A stretch of DNA of 64,000 bases from assembly GCF_001294575.1 (NCBI RefSeq), contig NZ_CP012676.1:4668001-4732000 (forward strand), read 5' to 3'. How positions within the stretch are numbered: the first letter of the stretch is position 1; the number at the start of each line of letters is the position of its first letter. Below, piece by piece: positions 28,011-37,057 of the stretch. The notes below the pieces were generated by a model. That model was not told where the DNA came from. It saw nothing but the letters and a program-made list of their open reading frames with translations, and did no database searches. Source of the DNA: Pseudomonas versuta (GTDB lineage: Bacteria > Pseudomonadota > Gammaproteobacteria > Pseudomonadales > Pseudomonadaceae). The position numbers and the translations under genes are program-made.

Positions 28011-29405
28011 TTAAATCGCAAAAATCTTGCCCGGGTTCATGATGCCGTTCGGGTCGAACACGGCCTTGAGCGCTTTCATGTATTCGATTTCGACCGGCGA
28101 GCGGCTGTAGGTCAGGTAGTCACGCTTGGTCATGCCCACGCCATGTTCGGCAGAGATCGAGCCGTTGTACTTCTCGACGGTTTCAAATACCCACTTGTTC
28201 ACCGTCGCACACTTGGCAAAGAACTCGTCCTTGCTCAGGTTTTCGGGCTTGAGGATGTTCAGGTGCAGGTTGCCGTCACCAATGTGGCCGAACCAGACAA
28301 TTTCGAAGTCCGGGTAGTGTTCGCCGACGATGGCGTCAATTTCTTTCAGGAAGGCCGGTACTTTCGATACGGTGACCGAAATGTCGTTTTTGTACGGCGT
28401 CCAGTGGGAAATGGTTTCGGAGATGTATTCGCGAAGTTTCCACAGGTTTTGCAGTTGGGTCTCGCTCTGGCTCATCACGCCGTCCAGCACCCAGCCTTGT
28501 TCCATGCAGTGTTCGAAGGTTTCCAGCGCGGCATTGGCCACCTCTTCGGTGGTTGCTTCAAATTCCAGCAAGGCATAGAACGGGCAGTCGGTCTCGAATG
28601 GCGAAGGCACATCACCACGGCCCATGACCTTGGTCAGCGCCTTGTCGGAGAAGAACTCGAAGGCCGTCAGATCCAGCTTGCTCTGGAAGGCGTGCAGCAC
28701 AGGCATGATCGAGTCGAAATCGGCCGTGCCCAACACCATCGCGGTCAGGTTTTTCGGCGCACGGTCCAGACGCATGGTGGCTTCAACCACAAAACCCAGA
28801 GTGCCTTCCGCGCCGATGAACAGCTGGCGCATGTCGTAGCCGGTGGCGTTTTTGATCAGGTCCTTGTTGAGCTCGAGCAGGTCGCCCTTGCCGGTCACGA
28901 CTTTCATCCCCGCGACCCAGTTGCGGGTCATGCCGTAGCGAATAACCTTGATCCCGCCGGCATTGGTGCCGATATTGCCGCCAATCTGGCTTGAGCCTGC
29001 CGAGGCAAAATCCACCGGGTAGTACAGGCCGTTTTCTTCGGCCAGATTCTGTAGATGTTCGGTGACCACGCCCGGCTGACAGACCACGGTACGGTCGGTC
29101 AGGTTGATGTCCAGCACCTGGTTCATGTAGTCGAACGACACAACCACTTCGCCATTCGCCGCCACGGCTGCTGCCGACAGACCTGTACGCCCGCCCGACG
29201 GTACCAGTGCAACCTTGCGCTCATTGGCCCACAGCACGATGGCCTGCACCTGCTCGGTGCTCTTGGGGAAGACAATGGCCAGCGGGGCCGGGGCGAAGTG
29301 CTTGGTCCAGTCCTTGCCGAAAGCGTTGAGGGAGTCGGCGTCGGTCAAGACCTTGCCAGGCTCTACTAGGTTCTTTAGCTCATCAATCAAGGCTGGATGG
29401 GTCAT
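28011..29405 (-). CDS. D-2-hydroxyglutarate dehydrogenase (FAD-linked)
   Basis: FAD enzyme oxidising D-2-hydroxyglutarate to 2-oxoglutarate. The 464-residue protein has the VAO-type FAD-binding domain (PSGGRTGLSAAAVA, GIKVIRYGMTRNWV, GYDMRQLFIGAEGTLGFV) and the FAD-oxidase C domain with metal-binding FGHIGDGNLHLN and the C-terminal SAEHGVGMTKRDYL. The start is the ATG at 29405. It is divergent from serA by 206 bp. In pseudomonads SerA makes D-2-hydroxyglutarate from 2-oxoglutarate, and this dehydrogenase removes it, so the pairing makes biochemical sense. Confidence 0.9.
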   Translation of the reverse strand: MTHPALIDELKNLVEPGKVLTDADSLNAFGKDWTKHFAPAPLAIVFPKSTEQVQAIVLWANERKVALVPSGGRTGLSAAAVAANGEVVVSFDYMNQVLDINLTDRTVVCQPGVVTEHLQNLAEENGLYYPVDFASAGSSQIGGNIGTNAGGIKVIRYGMTRNWVAGMKVVTGKGDLLELNKDLIKNATGYDMRQLFIGAEGTLGFVVEATMRLDRAPKNLTAMVLGTADFDSIMPVLHAFQSKLDLTAFEFFSDKALTKVMGRGDVPSPFETDCPFYALLEFEATTEEVANAALETFEHCMEQGWVLDGVMSQSETQLQNLWKLREYISETISHWTPYKNDISVTVSKVPAFLKEIDAIVGEHYPDFEIVWFGHIGDGNLHLNILKPENLSKDEFFAKCATVNKWVFETVEKYNGSISAEHGVGMTKRDYLTYSRSPVEIEYMKALKAVFDPNGIMNPGKIFAI

Positions 29406-29611
29406 CAACAGAACTCTCGAACAATTCATGGTCATCCTGAGAACGCTTCACGTCGCAGGTATGGGTGTTTAGCGGGGCGCTTATGCTAGCATACGGCCCC
29501 CCCGTAGAATCGAGCCGTAGGACGATTCTCGGTGCCGGTCTACACGCCGGCCAGGTCAGCTCTCGCTGTCCATTCCCTGCCATTTTTTCTCTGGGACACA
29601 GGTTTACGCAG

Positions 29612-30841
29612 ATGAGCAAGACTTCTCTCGATAAGAGCAAGATCAAGTTCCTTCTTTTGGAAGGCGTCCACCAATCCGCTGTTGAAGTACTCAAGTCTGC
29701 CGGTTACACCAGCATCGAGTACATCACCAGTTCCTTGCCTGAAGCCCAGCTGAAGGAAAAGATCGCTGATGCCCACTTTATCGGCATCCGTTCTCGTACC
29801 CAGCTGACCGAAGAAGTGTTCGACTGCGCCAAGAAACTGGTCGCTGTTGGTTGTTTCTGCATCGGCACCAACCAGGTCGATCTCAACGCTGCTCGCGAAC
29901 GCGGTATCGCTGTTTTCAACGCGCCGTACTCCAACACCCGTTCGGTGGCCGAGTTGGTGCTGGCTGAAGCGATCCTGTTGCTGCGTGGCATCCCTGAGAA
30001 GAACGCATCCTGCCACCGTGGTGGCTGGATCAAAAGTGCGGCCAACTCCTTCGAAATCCGGGGCAAGAAACTGGGTATCGTGGGTTATGGTTCGATCGGT
30101 ACTCAGCTGTCGGTACTGGCTGAAGGCTTGGGCATGCAGGTGTTCTTCTATGACACCGTGACCAAACTGCCGTTGGGCAATGCGACTCAGGTCGGCAACC
30201 TGCACGACTTGTTGGGCATGTCCGACATCGTGACGCTGCATGTCCCTGAAACCGCCGCTACCCAGTGGATGATCGGTGAGAAAGAAATCCGCGCGATCAA
30301 AAAGGGCGGGATTCTGATCAACGCCGCACGTGGCACCGTGGTTGAGCTGGATGCACTGGCTGACGCGATCAAGGACAAGCACCTGATCGGCGCCGCTATC
30401 GACGTGTTCCCGGTTGAGCCGCGCTCCAACGACGACGTGTTCGAAAGCCCGCTGCGTGGCCTGGACAACGTGATCCTGACCCCGCACATCGGCGGTTCCA
30501 CCGCTGAAGCGCAAGCCAACATCGGTCTGGAAGTGGCAGAGAAGCTGGTCAAGTACAGCGATAACGGTACTTCGGTATCGTCCGTGAACTTCCCGGAAGT
30601 TGCCCTGCCGGCTCATCCTGGCAAGCACCGTTTGCTGCACATCCACCAGAACATCCCGGGTGTGATGAGCGAGATCAACAAGGTCTTCGCCGAAAACGGT
30701 ATCAACATCTCCGGCCAGTTCCTGCAAACCAACGAGAAAGTTGGCTATGTAGTGATCGACGTCGACGCCGAGTCTTCGGACCTGGCGCAAGAGAAGCTGC
30801 AAACCATCAACGGCACCATCCGTTGCCGCGTACTGTTCTAA
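29612..30841 (+). CDS. serA: D-3-phosphoglycerate dehydrogenase SerA
   Basis: First step of serine synthesis: 3-phosphoglycerate plus NAD+ to 3-phosphohydroxypyruvate; it also reduces 2-oxoglutarate. The 409-residue protein starts at the ATG at 29612. It has the NAD-binding fold with GYGSIG (about 156-161), catalytic Arg in NAARGTVVEL, Glu in the FPVEP motif, and His in TPHIGGST. A C-terminal ACT domain (about 335-409, HRLLHIHQNIPGVMSEIN) is the serine feedback site. A longer frame beginning at 29465 lacks support. A strong terminator follows. Confidence 0.96.
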   Translation: MSKTSLDKSKIKFLLLEGVHQSAVEVLKSAGYTSIEYITSSLPEAQLKEKIADAHFIGIRSRTQLTEEVFDCAKKLVAVGCFCIGTNQVDLNAARERGIAVFNAPYSNTRSVAELVLAEAILLLRGIPEKNASCHRGGWIKSAANSFEIRGKKLGIVGYGSIGTQLSVLAEGLGMQVFFYDTVTKLPLGNATQVGNLHDLLGMSDIVTLHVPETAATQWMIGEKEIRAIKKGGILINAARGTVVELDALADAIKDKHLIGAAIDVFPVEPRSNDDVFESPLRGLDNVILTPHIGGSTAEAQANIGLEVAEKLVKYSDNGTSVSSVNFPEVALPAHPGKHRLLHIHQNIPGVMSEINKVFAENGINISGQFLQTNEKVGYVVIDVDAESSDLAQEKLQTINGTIRCRVLF

Positions 30842-30854
30842 GACGCGGGTCAAT

Positions 30855-30885
30855 AAAAAGGGAGACCCTCGGGTCTCCCTTTTTT
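30855..30885. terminator. Bidirectional terminator, serA / DUF4399
   Basis: The stem AAAAAGGGAGACCC pairs perfectly with GGGTCTCCCTTTTT around a 2-base turn. With A-run on one side and T-run on the other, it can stop both convergent genes. Confidence 0.93.
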
Positions 30886-30901
30886 ATGCGCGGTAAAAAA
30901 C

Positions 30902-31339
30902 TTACTTCACATTGACGGTGATTTTTTTCGAAACGACGGCAGGCTCAAACGGCACGTGGTTCTTGTCACCCAGCTCCAGCTGCAAAGTGTGCTTGCCAGG
31001 GGTCAGCGTCACTTCGGTTTCAACCTGACCCTTGCCGAAATGCACGTGGTTGGCGTCTGCCGGGATTGGCATGGCGGCGGCAGGCAGTTTGTCGACATCG
31101 ATCAGCAGATGGTGGTGGCCAGTGTTTGCAGTCTGGTCGCCAGCGGGTGCAATGGCGACGTTTTTGGCGCCGAACTTCACGGTAAAGGTTTTATCCACAG
31201 TGGCGCCGTCAGCGGGAGACACGATGAATACTTCGGCGTCTTTAGGCGCCGGGGTCGTCGGCATGCCGGCAGCCGTGGCCATAACCGAAGCGCCCATCAA
31301 TACAGAAGCCAACGCAACACGAGACAGTAGAGCTTTCAT
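30902..31339 (-). CDS. DUF4399 exported protein
   Basis: A 145-residue protein with a signal peptide (to about residue 23, MATAAGMP) and one DUF4399 domain. The pattern is VFIVSPADGATV, then TGHHHLLIDVD and HVHFGKGQVETEVTLTPGKHTLQLELGD. The HHH and HVH clusters suggest metal binding, but no function is known. It is convergent with serA. Confidence 0.85.
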   Translation of the reverse strand: MKALLSRVALASVLMGASVMATAAGMPTTPAPKDAEVFIVSPADGATVDKTFTVKFGAKNVAIAPAGDQTANTGHHHLLIDVDKLPAAAMPIPADANHVHFGKGQVETEVTLTPGKHTLQLELGDKNHVPFEPAVVSKKITVNVK

Positions 31340-31479
31340 TTATTTTCTCCGGTTTTTTACAAAATGCTCAGGCTAAGGACAACTTTGAGCGGATCTGTTG
31401 TCCAACGCCGCAATTAACCAACATAAAGCAAAGCGGACGCCAATTGCGAATCGCTTGCATCAAATTCAAAGGAGTGACC

Positions 31480-32244
31480 ATGCGTTTTCTGCCGGGCCTG
31501 ATGCTGTTACTGCCATTGGCGAGTCCTTTTGCCCAAGCTGAACTGATTGATGATGTGAATGATCGCGGCGAACTGCGCATCGCCCTCGAAGCCGACCTGC
31601 CACCTTTCAGCTTCAAGCAGGACGGCCGTTTGACCGGTTTCGACGTGGAGCTGGGCGAGTTACTGGCCCAGGAGCTGGACGTTCACCCCTCGATTCTGAT
31701 CACCGACAGCAATGACCTGCTGCCTGGTGTTGAAAGCGGAAAATACGATGTAGCAATCAATCACATCGCTTTGACCCCGCAACTGCAGGATCGGTTCGAT
31801 TTCAGCGAGCCTTACAGCTATACCGGCGCTCAGCTGATCGTCCGCCAGGAAGAGCAGCGCCCGCTCAACACCCTGGACACACTCAAGGGCCAGCTCTTAG
31901 GCGTAGCTCAGGGTAGCCAGTTTGTCGAGCAGGTGCGAACCGGTCAGGCAGGCGAAGTGCACAGCTACCCCGATGCCCATCAGTCATTGGTGGCGTTGGC
32001 GGATAAACAGCTGGATGCGGCGGTCAGCGACCGTTTACTGACCCCGTTTGCGATTCGCGACAGCCAGTTAGCGGTCAAGGAAGGTGCAACCCTGGGGCCC
32101 GTGGTTGCGTTGGCGATTCCCTTTCAGAAGGGCAACCCTGCGTTCCAGACCAGCCTGGACAAGGCGTTGCAGCGAATCAAGGCGGATGGCCGCCTGGCGG
32201 CCTTGTCGCAGAAGTGGTTTGGCCTGGATGCCACCAAGCCATAA
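31480..32244 (+). CDS. Amino-acid ABC transporter substrate-binding protein
   Basis: A 254-residue periplasmic binding protein of family 3 (SBP_bac_3). It has a signal peptide ending AQAEL, then the typical LRIALEADLPPFSFKQDGRLTGFDVELGELLA start and the GVAQGSQF loop after the hinge. The ligand is probably a polar amino acid such as cysteine/cystine. The start is the ATG at 31480 behind AAAGGAG. No permease or ATPase gene follows: it is an orphan. P. aeruginosa has a homologous gene (PA0314) next to a permease. Confidence 0.88.
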   Translation: MRFLPGLMLLLPLASPFAQAELIDDVNDRGELRIALEADLPPFSFKQDGRLTGFDVELGELLAQELDVHPSILITDSNDLLPGVESGKYDVAINHIALTPQLQDRFDFSEPYSYTGAQLIVRQEEQRPLNTLDTLKGQLLGVAQGSQFVEQVRTGQAGEVHSYPDAHQSLVALADKQLDAAVSDRLLTPFAIRDSQLAVKEGATLGPVVALAIPFQKGNPAFQTSLDKALQRIKADGRLAALSQKWFGLDATKP

Positions 32245-32253
32245 GGCCACAAA

Positions 32254-32330
32254 CTTGTAGGAACCGGCTTGCAGCGATGCAGGCGACTCGGTGTCGATCC
32301 GGTCGCCAGCAAGCTGGCTCATACAGTGCC
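32254..32330. repeat. Degenerate REP-type palindrome
   Basis: Partial arms TGTAGGAACCGGCTTGCAGC and GCCAGCAAGCTGGCTCATAC flank a spacer. It is a worn copy of the AGCTGGCTTGCCAGC repeat family, between two convergent genes. Confidence 0.5.
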
Positions 32331-32337
32331 ATGGGAA

Positions 32338-33591
32338 CTACTCGCGCAGTCCCTTCACATCTGTCGCCTTCACATCCCCGCCTTTATTGCCCCAGCTGGT
32401 GCGGATGAAATTGACCACGTCGGCTACTTCCTGATCCGACAACCGCCAGTCAAAAGCCGGCATGGTGAAGGTCGATGGCGCAGTGTGGGTTGCCGGAAGC
32501 GTCCCGCCCTTGAGCACGATATGAATCAGTGAAGTCGGGTCGTCCGACAGCAGCACCGGGTTGCCCGCCAATGCCGGGAATACCCGGGTGTAACCGTGCC
32601 CGTCAGTGCGATGGCAGGCCGCGCAGTTGTCGATGTATACCGCCGCGCCGCGTTTGCTGTCGTCACCGTTCCACAACGCATCGGCAACGGCCGGATCGTA
32701 TTGATGCGGCGTGTCCGTCGCGTCGACTGCCGGCAGCGATTTGAGGTAGCGGGCAATGGCTGTCAGGTCGGCTTCGGACATGTACTGCATGCTGTGCACA
32801 ATCACATCGCTCATGCCGCCAAATACCGCGCTGCGGTCACTGCGGCCGGTCTTCAGGAACTGCACCAGCTGCTCTTCGTTCCAGCTGCCCAGGCCATCCT
32901 TGTGATCACCGCGCAGGTTCTTCGCAATCCAGCCTTCCAGCGGTGCGCTGCCCGATAGAAATGCGCTGCTGTCGCCCGCGCCCAGGGCTTTTTCCTGCAT
33001 GGTCAGTGCCCGTGGTGTATGGCAGGCGCCGCAATGTCCAAGGCCTTCCACCAGATAAGCGCCGCGGCTCACTACGGGGTCTTGCCCGGTAACGGGGGTG
33101 AAGTCTGCAACGGCAGGTGCGAACGTCCAGCGCCACATCGCCAGCGGCCAGCGCATGCTCAGTGGCCAGGGAATATCGACCGCCTTGTTTTCTTGTGCGA
33201 CAGGTTTTACCCCCTTCATGAAGTAGGCATACAGCGCCTGCATGTCGGTTTCGGTCACGCGGGCGTAGGACGGATAAGGCATTGCCGGGTAGAGCGTGTC
33301 GCCATTTTTGGCGATGCCATGGCGTACGGCCTTGTCGAAATCGTCAAAGCTGTAGGCGCCGATTCCGCTTTTGTCCGGCGTGATATTGGTCGAGTAAATC
33401 AGGCCAATCGGGGTTTCCATTGGCAGGCCACCGGCAAACGGCTTGCCATCCTTGGCCGTGTGGCACGCCACGCAGTCACCGGCACGGGCCAGGTATTCAC
33501 CCTGATTGATCAGCGCCTGCTGATCTTCCTGCGCGGCCACTGCCGAGAAGCTGCCCAGCAGGGCCAGGGTCGCGATAACAATTGCTTTCAT
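32338..33591 (-). CDS. Gluconate 2-dehydrogenase cytochrome c subunit (trihaem)
   Basis: Electron-transfer subunit of the membrane-bound gluconate dehydrogenase that oxidises gluconate to 2-ketogluconate in the periplasm. The 417-residue protein has a signal peptide and three c-type haem sites: CVACH, CGACH and CAACH. It passes electrons to ubiquinone. I choose the ATG at 33591 because AAGGAG is 8 bases upstream; the ATG at 33597 is too close. It is the last gene of the three-gene operon (12-bp gap). Confidence 0.92.
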   Translation of the reverse strand: MKAIVIATLALLGSFSAVAAQEDQQALINQGEYLARAGDCVACHTAKDGKPFAGGLPMETPIGLIYSTNITPDKSGIGAYSFDDFDKAVRHGIAKNGDTLYPAMPYPSYARVTETDMQALYAYFMKGVKPVAQENKAVDIPWPLSMRWPLAMWRWTFAPAVADFTPVTGQDPVVSRGAYLVEGLGHCGACHTPRALTMQEKALGAGDSSAFLSGSAPLEGWIAKNLRGDHKDGLGSWNEEQLVQFLKTGRSDRSAVFGGMSDVIVHSMQYMSEADLTAIARYLKSLPAVDATDTPHQYDPAVADALWNGDDSKRGAAVYIDNCAACHRTDGHGYTRVFPALAGNPVLLSDDPTSLIHIVLKGGTLPATHTAPSTFTMPAFDWRLSDQEVADVVNFIRTSWGNKGGDVKATDVKGLRE

Positions 33592-33603
33592 GCTCATCGC
33601 TCC

Positions 33604-35388
33604 TTATGCCTGAACCAGCGGGCCGGGGTTTTTCAGGTACTGCTCGCGAATCGCCCGGGCCGACCAGTAGGTCAACGCAGCCACCAGCCCTGTCGGGTTG
33701 TAGCCCAGACCCTGAGGGAAAGCAGAGGCGCCGGGAACAAATACGTTGTGCACGTCCCAGCTCTGCAAGTAGCGGTTCAGGGCACTGGTTTTCGGATCGG
33801 TGCCCATGATCGCGCCACCGTTCAGGTGAGTGGTCTGATAGGACGCGGTATTGAAGTGATCGCCGACTTTTTTGCCGATGGCGGCGATGGCTTTGGGGTT
33901 CATCGCTTCGGCGATCTTGCCCATTTTCTCCATCATGAAACGGTTCATCTTGATGTCGTTTTCCTGCCAGTCGAAGGTCATCCGCAGCAACGGCTGGCCG
34001 TAGGCATCGCGATACACCGGGTCGAGATCGAGGTAGTTGCAACGGTAAGACTGATGCGCGCCGTGTGAGTCCATCGATACCTGGTGGGTGTAGTAATCCG
34101 CCGTGGCGCGCTTCCAGGCGCTGCCCCATGCCGGTGTGCCGGGCGGGTTGGAGGTGCCGGCAATCGGCCGGCTGCCCGCCTGGTTGACCCACATCGGCGA
34201 ACCGCCGACGAAGCCATGGGGCCCGTGGTCGAAGTTGTCCGCGTTGAAGTCGTCTATCGCCACGCCGTTGCCGCCCGCGCCGATGAAATTGTTGGTGTGC
34301 ACGTCTTTATCGAAGTAGGCCTTGATGGTGCCCATGTTCTGGTAGGCGAAGTTACGGCCGACCACGCCTTCGTTGGTGATCGGGTCGTAAGGCTTGCCAA
34401 TCCCCGAGAGCAGCATCAACCGCACGTTGTGGAACTGGAAGGCCCCGAGAATCACCAGATCCGCCGGTTGCTCGATTTCCCGGCCCAGCGCATCGATGTA
34501 CGTCACGCCTGTGGCTTTGCTTTTGCTGCTGTCCAGATTGACCCGGATCACGTGCGCGTTGGGGCGCAGTTCAAAGTTGGGCAGCGGTTTGAGCGCCGGC
34601 AGAATGTTCACGTTGGGCGAGGCTTTGGAGTACATGTAGCACACGTAACCGCTGCAAAACCCGCAGAAGTTGCAGGGTCCCATCTGTGCGCCATAAGGGT
34701 TGGTGTAAGGCCCGGAGGTGTTGGCTGACGGCAGGTTGTAGGGTTTATAACCCACCTCATTGGCCGCTTTCTGAAACAGCTGTGCGGATACGGTGTTCTT
34801 TTGCGAGACCAACGGGAAATGGTCTGAGCGATCGGGCGCATAAGGGTTGCCGCCGTTGCCTTTACCGACCAACTGACCTTTGACGGTCCAGGCCTGGCCA
34901 GAGGTGCCGAACACTTTTTCCGCGTAGTCGAAGAACGGTTCCAGCTCTTCGTAGCTGACGCCAAAGTCCTGGATGGTCATGTCTTTGGGGATGAAGTTTT
35001 TGCCGTAGCGCTCTTCATAGTGGCTGCGCATCCGCAGCTCGATAGGGTCTACCCGGAAGTGAACACCCGACCAGTGCAAGCCTGCGCCGCCCACGCCATT
35101 GCCGGGCAGGAACGCGCCCAGCTGGCGGTTGGGCAGGGCTACGTCATTCACGCTGTGGCGGATGGTGACGGTTTCTTTCGATACATCCTGAAAGAGCTTC
35201 TTGCGCACGCTGTAGGTGAGTTCGTCTATCACCTGTGGATAGTTGCCGTCCGGATAGGTGTCCTGCATTGGGCCGCGTTCAAGGGCCACAACATTCAGTC
35301 CAGCTTCTGTCAGCTCTTTGGCCATGATCGCGCCGGTCCAGCCGAAACCGACGATAACTGCATCAACTTTTTTCATAACGGTCGACAT
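33604..35388 (-). CDS. Gluconate 2-dehydrogenase flavoprotein subunit (GMC family)
   Basis: Catalytic FAD subunit, 594 residues. The N-terminal nucleotide-binding loop is VGFGWTGAIMA with LERG at the end of the Rossmann strand; the GMC C-domain shows HLNGGAIMG and NPTGLVAALTYWS. A Cys-rich stretch GPCNFCGFCSGYVC (about 236-249) is typical of these dehydrogenases and in the related FAD-glucose dehydrogenase holds a [3Fe-4S] cluster. The catalytic His lies in SYQTTHLNGG or nearby. The ATG at 35388 follows the gamma-subunit stop by 2 bp. It has no signal of its own and is exported with the Tat-signal subunit. Confidence 0.92.
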   Translation of the reverse strand: MSTVMKKVDAVIVGFGWTGAIMAKELTEAGLNVVALERGPMQDTYPDGNYPQVIDELTYSVRKKLFQDVSKETVTIRHSVNDVALPNRQLGAFLPGNGVGGAGLHWSGVHFRVDPIELRMRSHYEERYGKNFIPKDMTIQDFGVSYEELEPFFDYAEKVFGTSGQAWTVKGQLVGKGNGGNPYAPDRSDHFPLVSQKNTVSAQLFQKAANEVGYKPYNLPSANTSGPYTNPYGAQMGPCNFCGFCSGYVCYMYSKASPNVNILPALKPLPNFELRPNAHVIRVNLDSSKSKATGVTYIDALGREIEQPADLVILGAFQFHNVRLMLLSGIGKPYDPITNEGVVGRNFAYQNMGTIKAYFDKDVHTNNFIGAGGNGVAIDDFNADNFDHGPHGFVGGSPMWVNQAGSRPIAGTSNPPGTPAWGSAWKRATADYYTHQVSMDSHGAHQSYRCNYLDLDPVYRDAYGQPLLRMTFDWQENDIKMNRFMMEKMGKIAEAMNPKAIAAIGKKVGDHFNTASYQTTHLNGGAIMGTDPKTSALNRYLQSWDVHNVFVPGASAFPQGLGYNPTGLVAALTYWSARAIREQYLKNPGPLVQA

Positions 35389-35390
35389 GC

Positions 35391-36128
35391 TCAAGCCCTC
35401 TCGCCGCGGATGGATACTGCCGGGAAGGGGTAAGGCTCGTTGCGTTCCACCCAGTCCATGAAATCAGCGCGGGCGCCGGGGAAGCCGATCATGGTCCAGC
35501 CGACCATGCCTTTGTTGCCACCGTGGATCGGGTCGCAGAAGAAGCCTTCCTTGGTGTTTTGCAGCAAGAAGCTGAAAAACATCTTGGCCGGGACGCTCTC
35601 GAATTCCGGTGTTCCGGCTTCCAGCTGCATGAGCACATTGTCTCGGGTAGCGCTGTCTAGCCCAGCAAATGTTGAGTTATAGGCCTTTTTGCAGAGCTCC
35701 TCCGTTGCAGCAATACCCAGGCGATAAATCTGTTTGGGTACCAGCTTGCTCTGCCAGCCCATTTCCGGGGCTGCGTCTGCATTGAACGGACCTTGCATGA
35801 ACCACAGTGCGCCGCTGGCATACGGGGTATTCATCTGGCGATCGATATATTCCGGTACGCCAGCTTCCAGGGCGCCAGGGCCTTGTTCGTCAGCCGGGAT
35901 CAGGCGCGACACAGCGGCGTTCACAAACGCCCACTCTTCAGCGGTGAAGTAAGTCGGCTCATAGGCGCTGGCAGCAGTTGCAGGGTGCGCCGCTGGTTCA
36001 GGCGCGGCGGCGGCAGGCGTGGCCATCAGCACAGAACCACCAAGGCCGGTGCTGGCGACGGTCACCACTGGAATCAGGGTCAGGGTTTTGCGTAAAAACT
36101 CACGCCGCGGGTTGTCTTGATCAGACAT
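35391..36128 (-). CDS. Gluconate 2-dehydrogenase gamma subunit (Tat-exported)
   Basis: Small subunit that escorts the flavoprotein to the periplasm. The 245-residue protein has a twin-arginine signal (NPRREFLRKTL, then a hydrophobic stretch and AAAAPEP) and a gluconate-2-dehydrogenase subunit 3 domain (about 60-240, FTAEEWAFVNAAVSRLIPADE, FFCDPIHGGN, GWTMIGFPG). The start at the ATG 36128 gives a normal length. It is the first gene of the operon; the promoter should be in 36129-36427. Confidence 0.92.
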   Translation of the reverse strand: MSDQDNPRREFLRKTLTLIPVVTVASTGLGGSVLMATPAAAAPEPAAHPATAASAYEPTYFTAEEWAFVNAAVSRLIPADEQGPGALEAGVPEYIDRQMNTPYASGALWFMQGPFNADAAPEMGWQSKLVPKQIYRLGIAATEELCKKAYNSTFAGLDSATRDNVLMQLEAGTPEFESVPAKMFFSFLLQNTKEGFFCDPIHGGNKGMVGWTMIGFPGARADFMDWVERNEPYPFPAVSIRGERA

Positions 36129-36427
36129 GGGGGAGCACCTCATCGGGCAATCACGGGTTTCAGCTACTCGATGGCAGCTTGTCGTTTTGGCGGCGGTTTG
36201 GACTGGAATCGATCCGTAAACAGAACACGCAGGCAACTATTAGTTACAAATTCTAACAGGCTGGGAGGCAGGGTGAATCGTTTCATGCGTAATTTTGCCG
36301 CACCCGCAGTGGCAAAGCGCTGTGGTGTCTTAACGAAATTTTGACAACAGGCTCACGGAGTTTTGATCGGGCTTGACCCAATCTAACGCTACATCCTCTT
36401 AATTCCTGTTGAAGTGGTCGAACTGAC
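36129..36427. other. Divergent intergenic region, gluconate dehydrogenase / phosphatase
   Basis: 299 bp with no gene. A possible sigma-70 promoter for the phosphatase is TTGACC (from about 36372) and TCTTAA about 18 bp later. I see no obvious regulator site for the dehydrogenase operon. Confidence 0.4.
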
Positions 36428-37057
36428 ATGCCCAAAGCCCGGTTTCTCCCTGCTCTGTGTCTGACGTTAATGGCGGCATTTGCGCTGCCTCAAGCGCAGG
36501 CTGACGAAGCGGCCCGTCCGGCTCAGTGGGCACAGCCCATCGCGGCGCAGTACAACCTGTATCAAATGTCTGCGACGCTCTATCGCAGTGCATTGCCCGA
36601 TAGCGAAGCTCAGGCTTTGCTGGACAAGCTGAAGATCGGTACCGTGATCAATTTTTTGAATGAGCCCGATGACACCTGGCTCAAGACCCCCGGCGTCGTG
36701 CAAGTGCAGTTGCCTTATCGCACTAATCATGTGGATGACGCCGATGTGCTGACGGCCTTGCGCGCCATTCAGTCGGCACAAGCCCGAGGTCCGGTGTTGA
36801 TGCACTGCAAACACGGCTCGGATCGCACGGGCTTGATGTCTGCGATGTACCGGGTTGTGGTTGAGGGCTGGAGCAAAGAAGACGCCCTGAAGGAAATGAC
36901 CCAGGGCGGCTTTGGTGAAAGCTCACACCACAGGGATGGCGCGGCCTACTTGATGAAGGCTGACATCCCGAAACTGCGTGCCGCCTTGAGCAGTGGCGCC
37001 TGCAGCACCAGCCCGTTCGCCTCATGCGTGGTGATGGGCTGGTTGAAATCCGCCTGA
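36428..37057 (+). CDS. tpbA: Dual-specificity protein phosphatase, TpbA-like
   Basis: Periplasmic phosphatase of the cysteine-dependent DSP family. The 209-residue precursor has a signal peptide (to about 25, AQADEA) and the P-loop HCKHGSDRTG, the HCX5R catalytic motif. The general acid is probably the Asp in HVDDAD. TpbA of P. aeruginosa (PA3885) dephosphorylates the c-di-GMP cyclase TpbB; similarity, including the C-terminal G-x-C-S-x-S-x-F-x-x-C pattern, continues to the end of the chain. The 3' end overlaps the antisense aminopeptidase gene by 112 bp. Confidence 0.86.
   Translation: MPKARFLPALCLTLMAAFALPQAQADEAARPAQWAQPIAAQYNLYQMSATLYRSALPDSEAQALLDKLKIGTVINFLNEPDDTWLKTPGVVQVQLPYRTNHVDDADVLTALRAIQSAQARGPVLMHCKHGSDRTGLMSAMYRVVVEGWSKEDALKEMTQGGFGESSHHRDGAAYLMKADIPKLRAALSSGACSTSPFASCVVMGWLKSA

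Noticed and set aside
29540..30853. 437-residue open frame antisense to serA
   Set aside because: It is antisense to the whole of serA and shows no recognisable domain.
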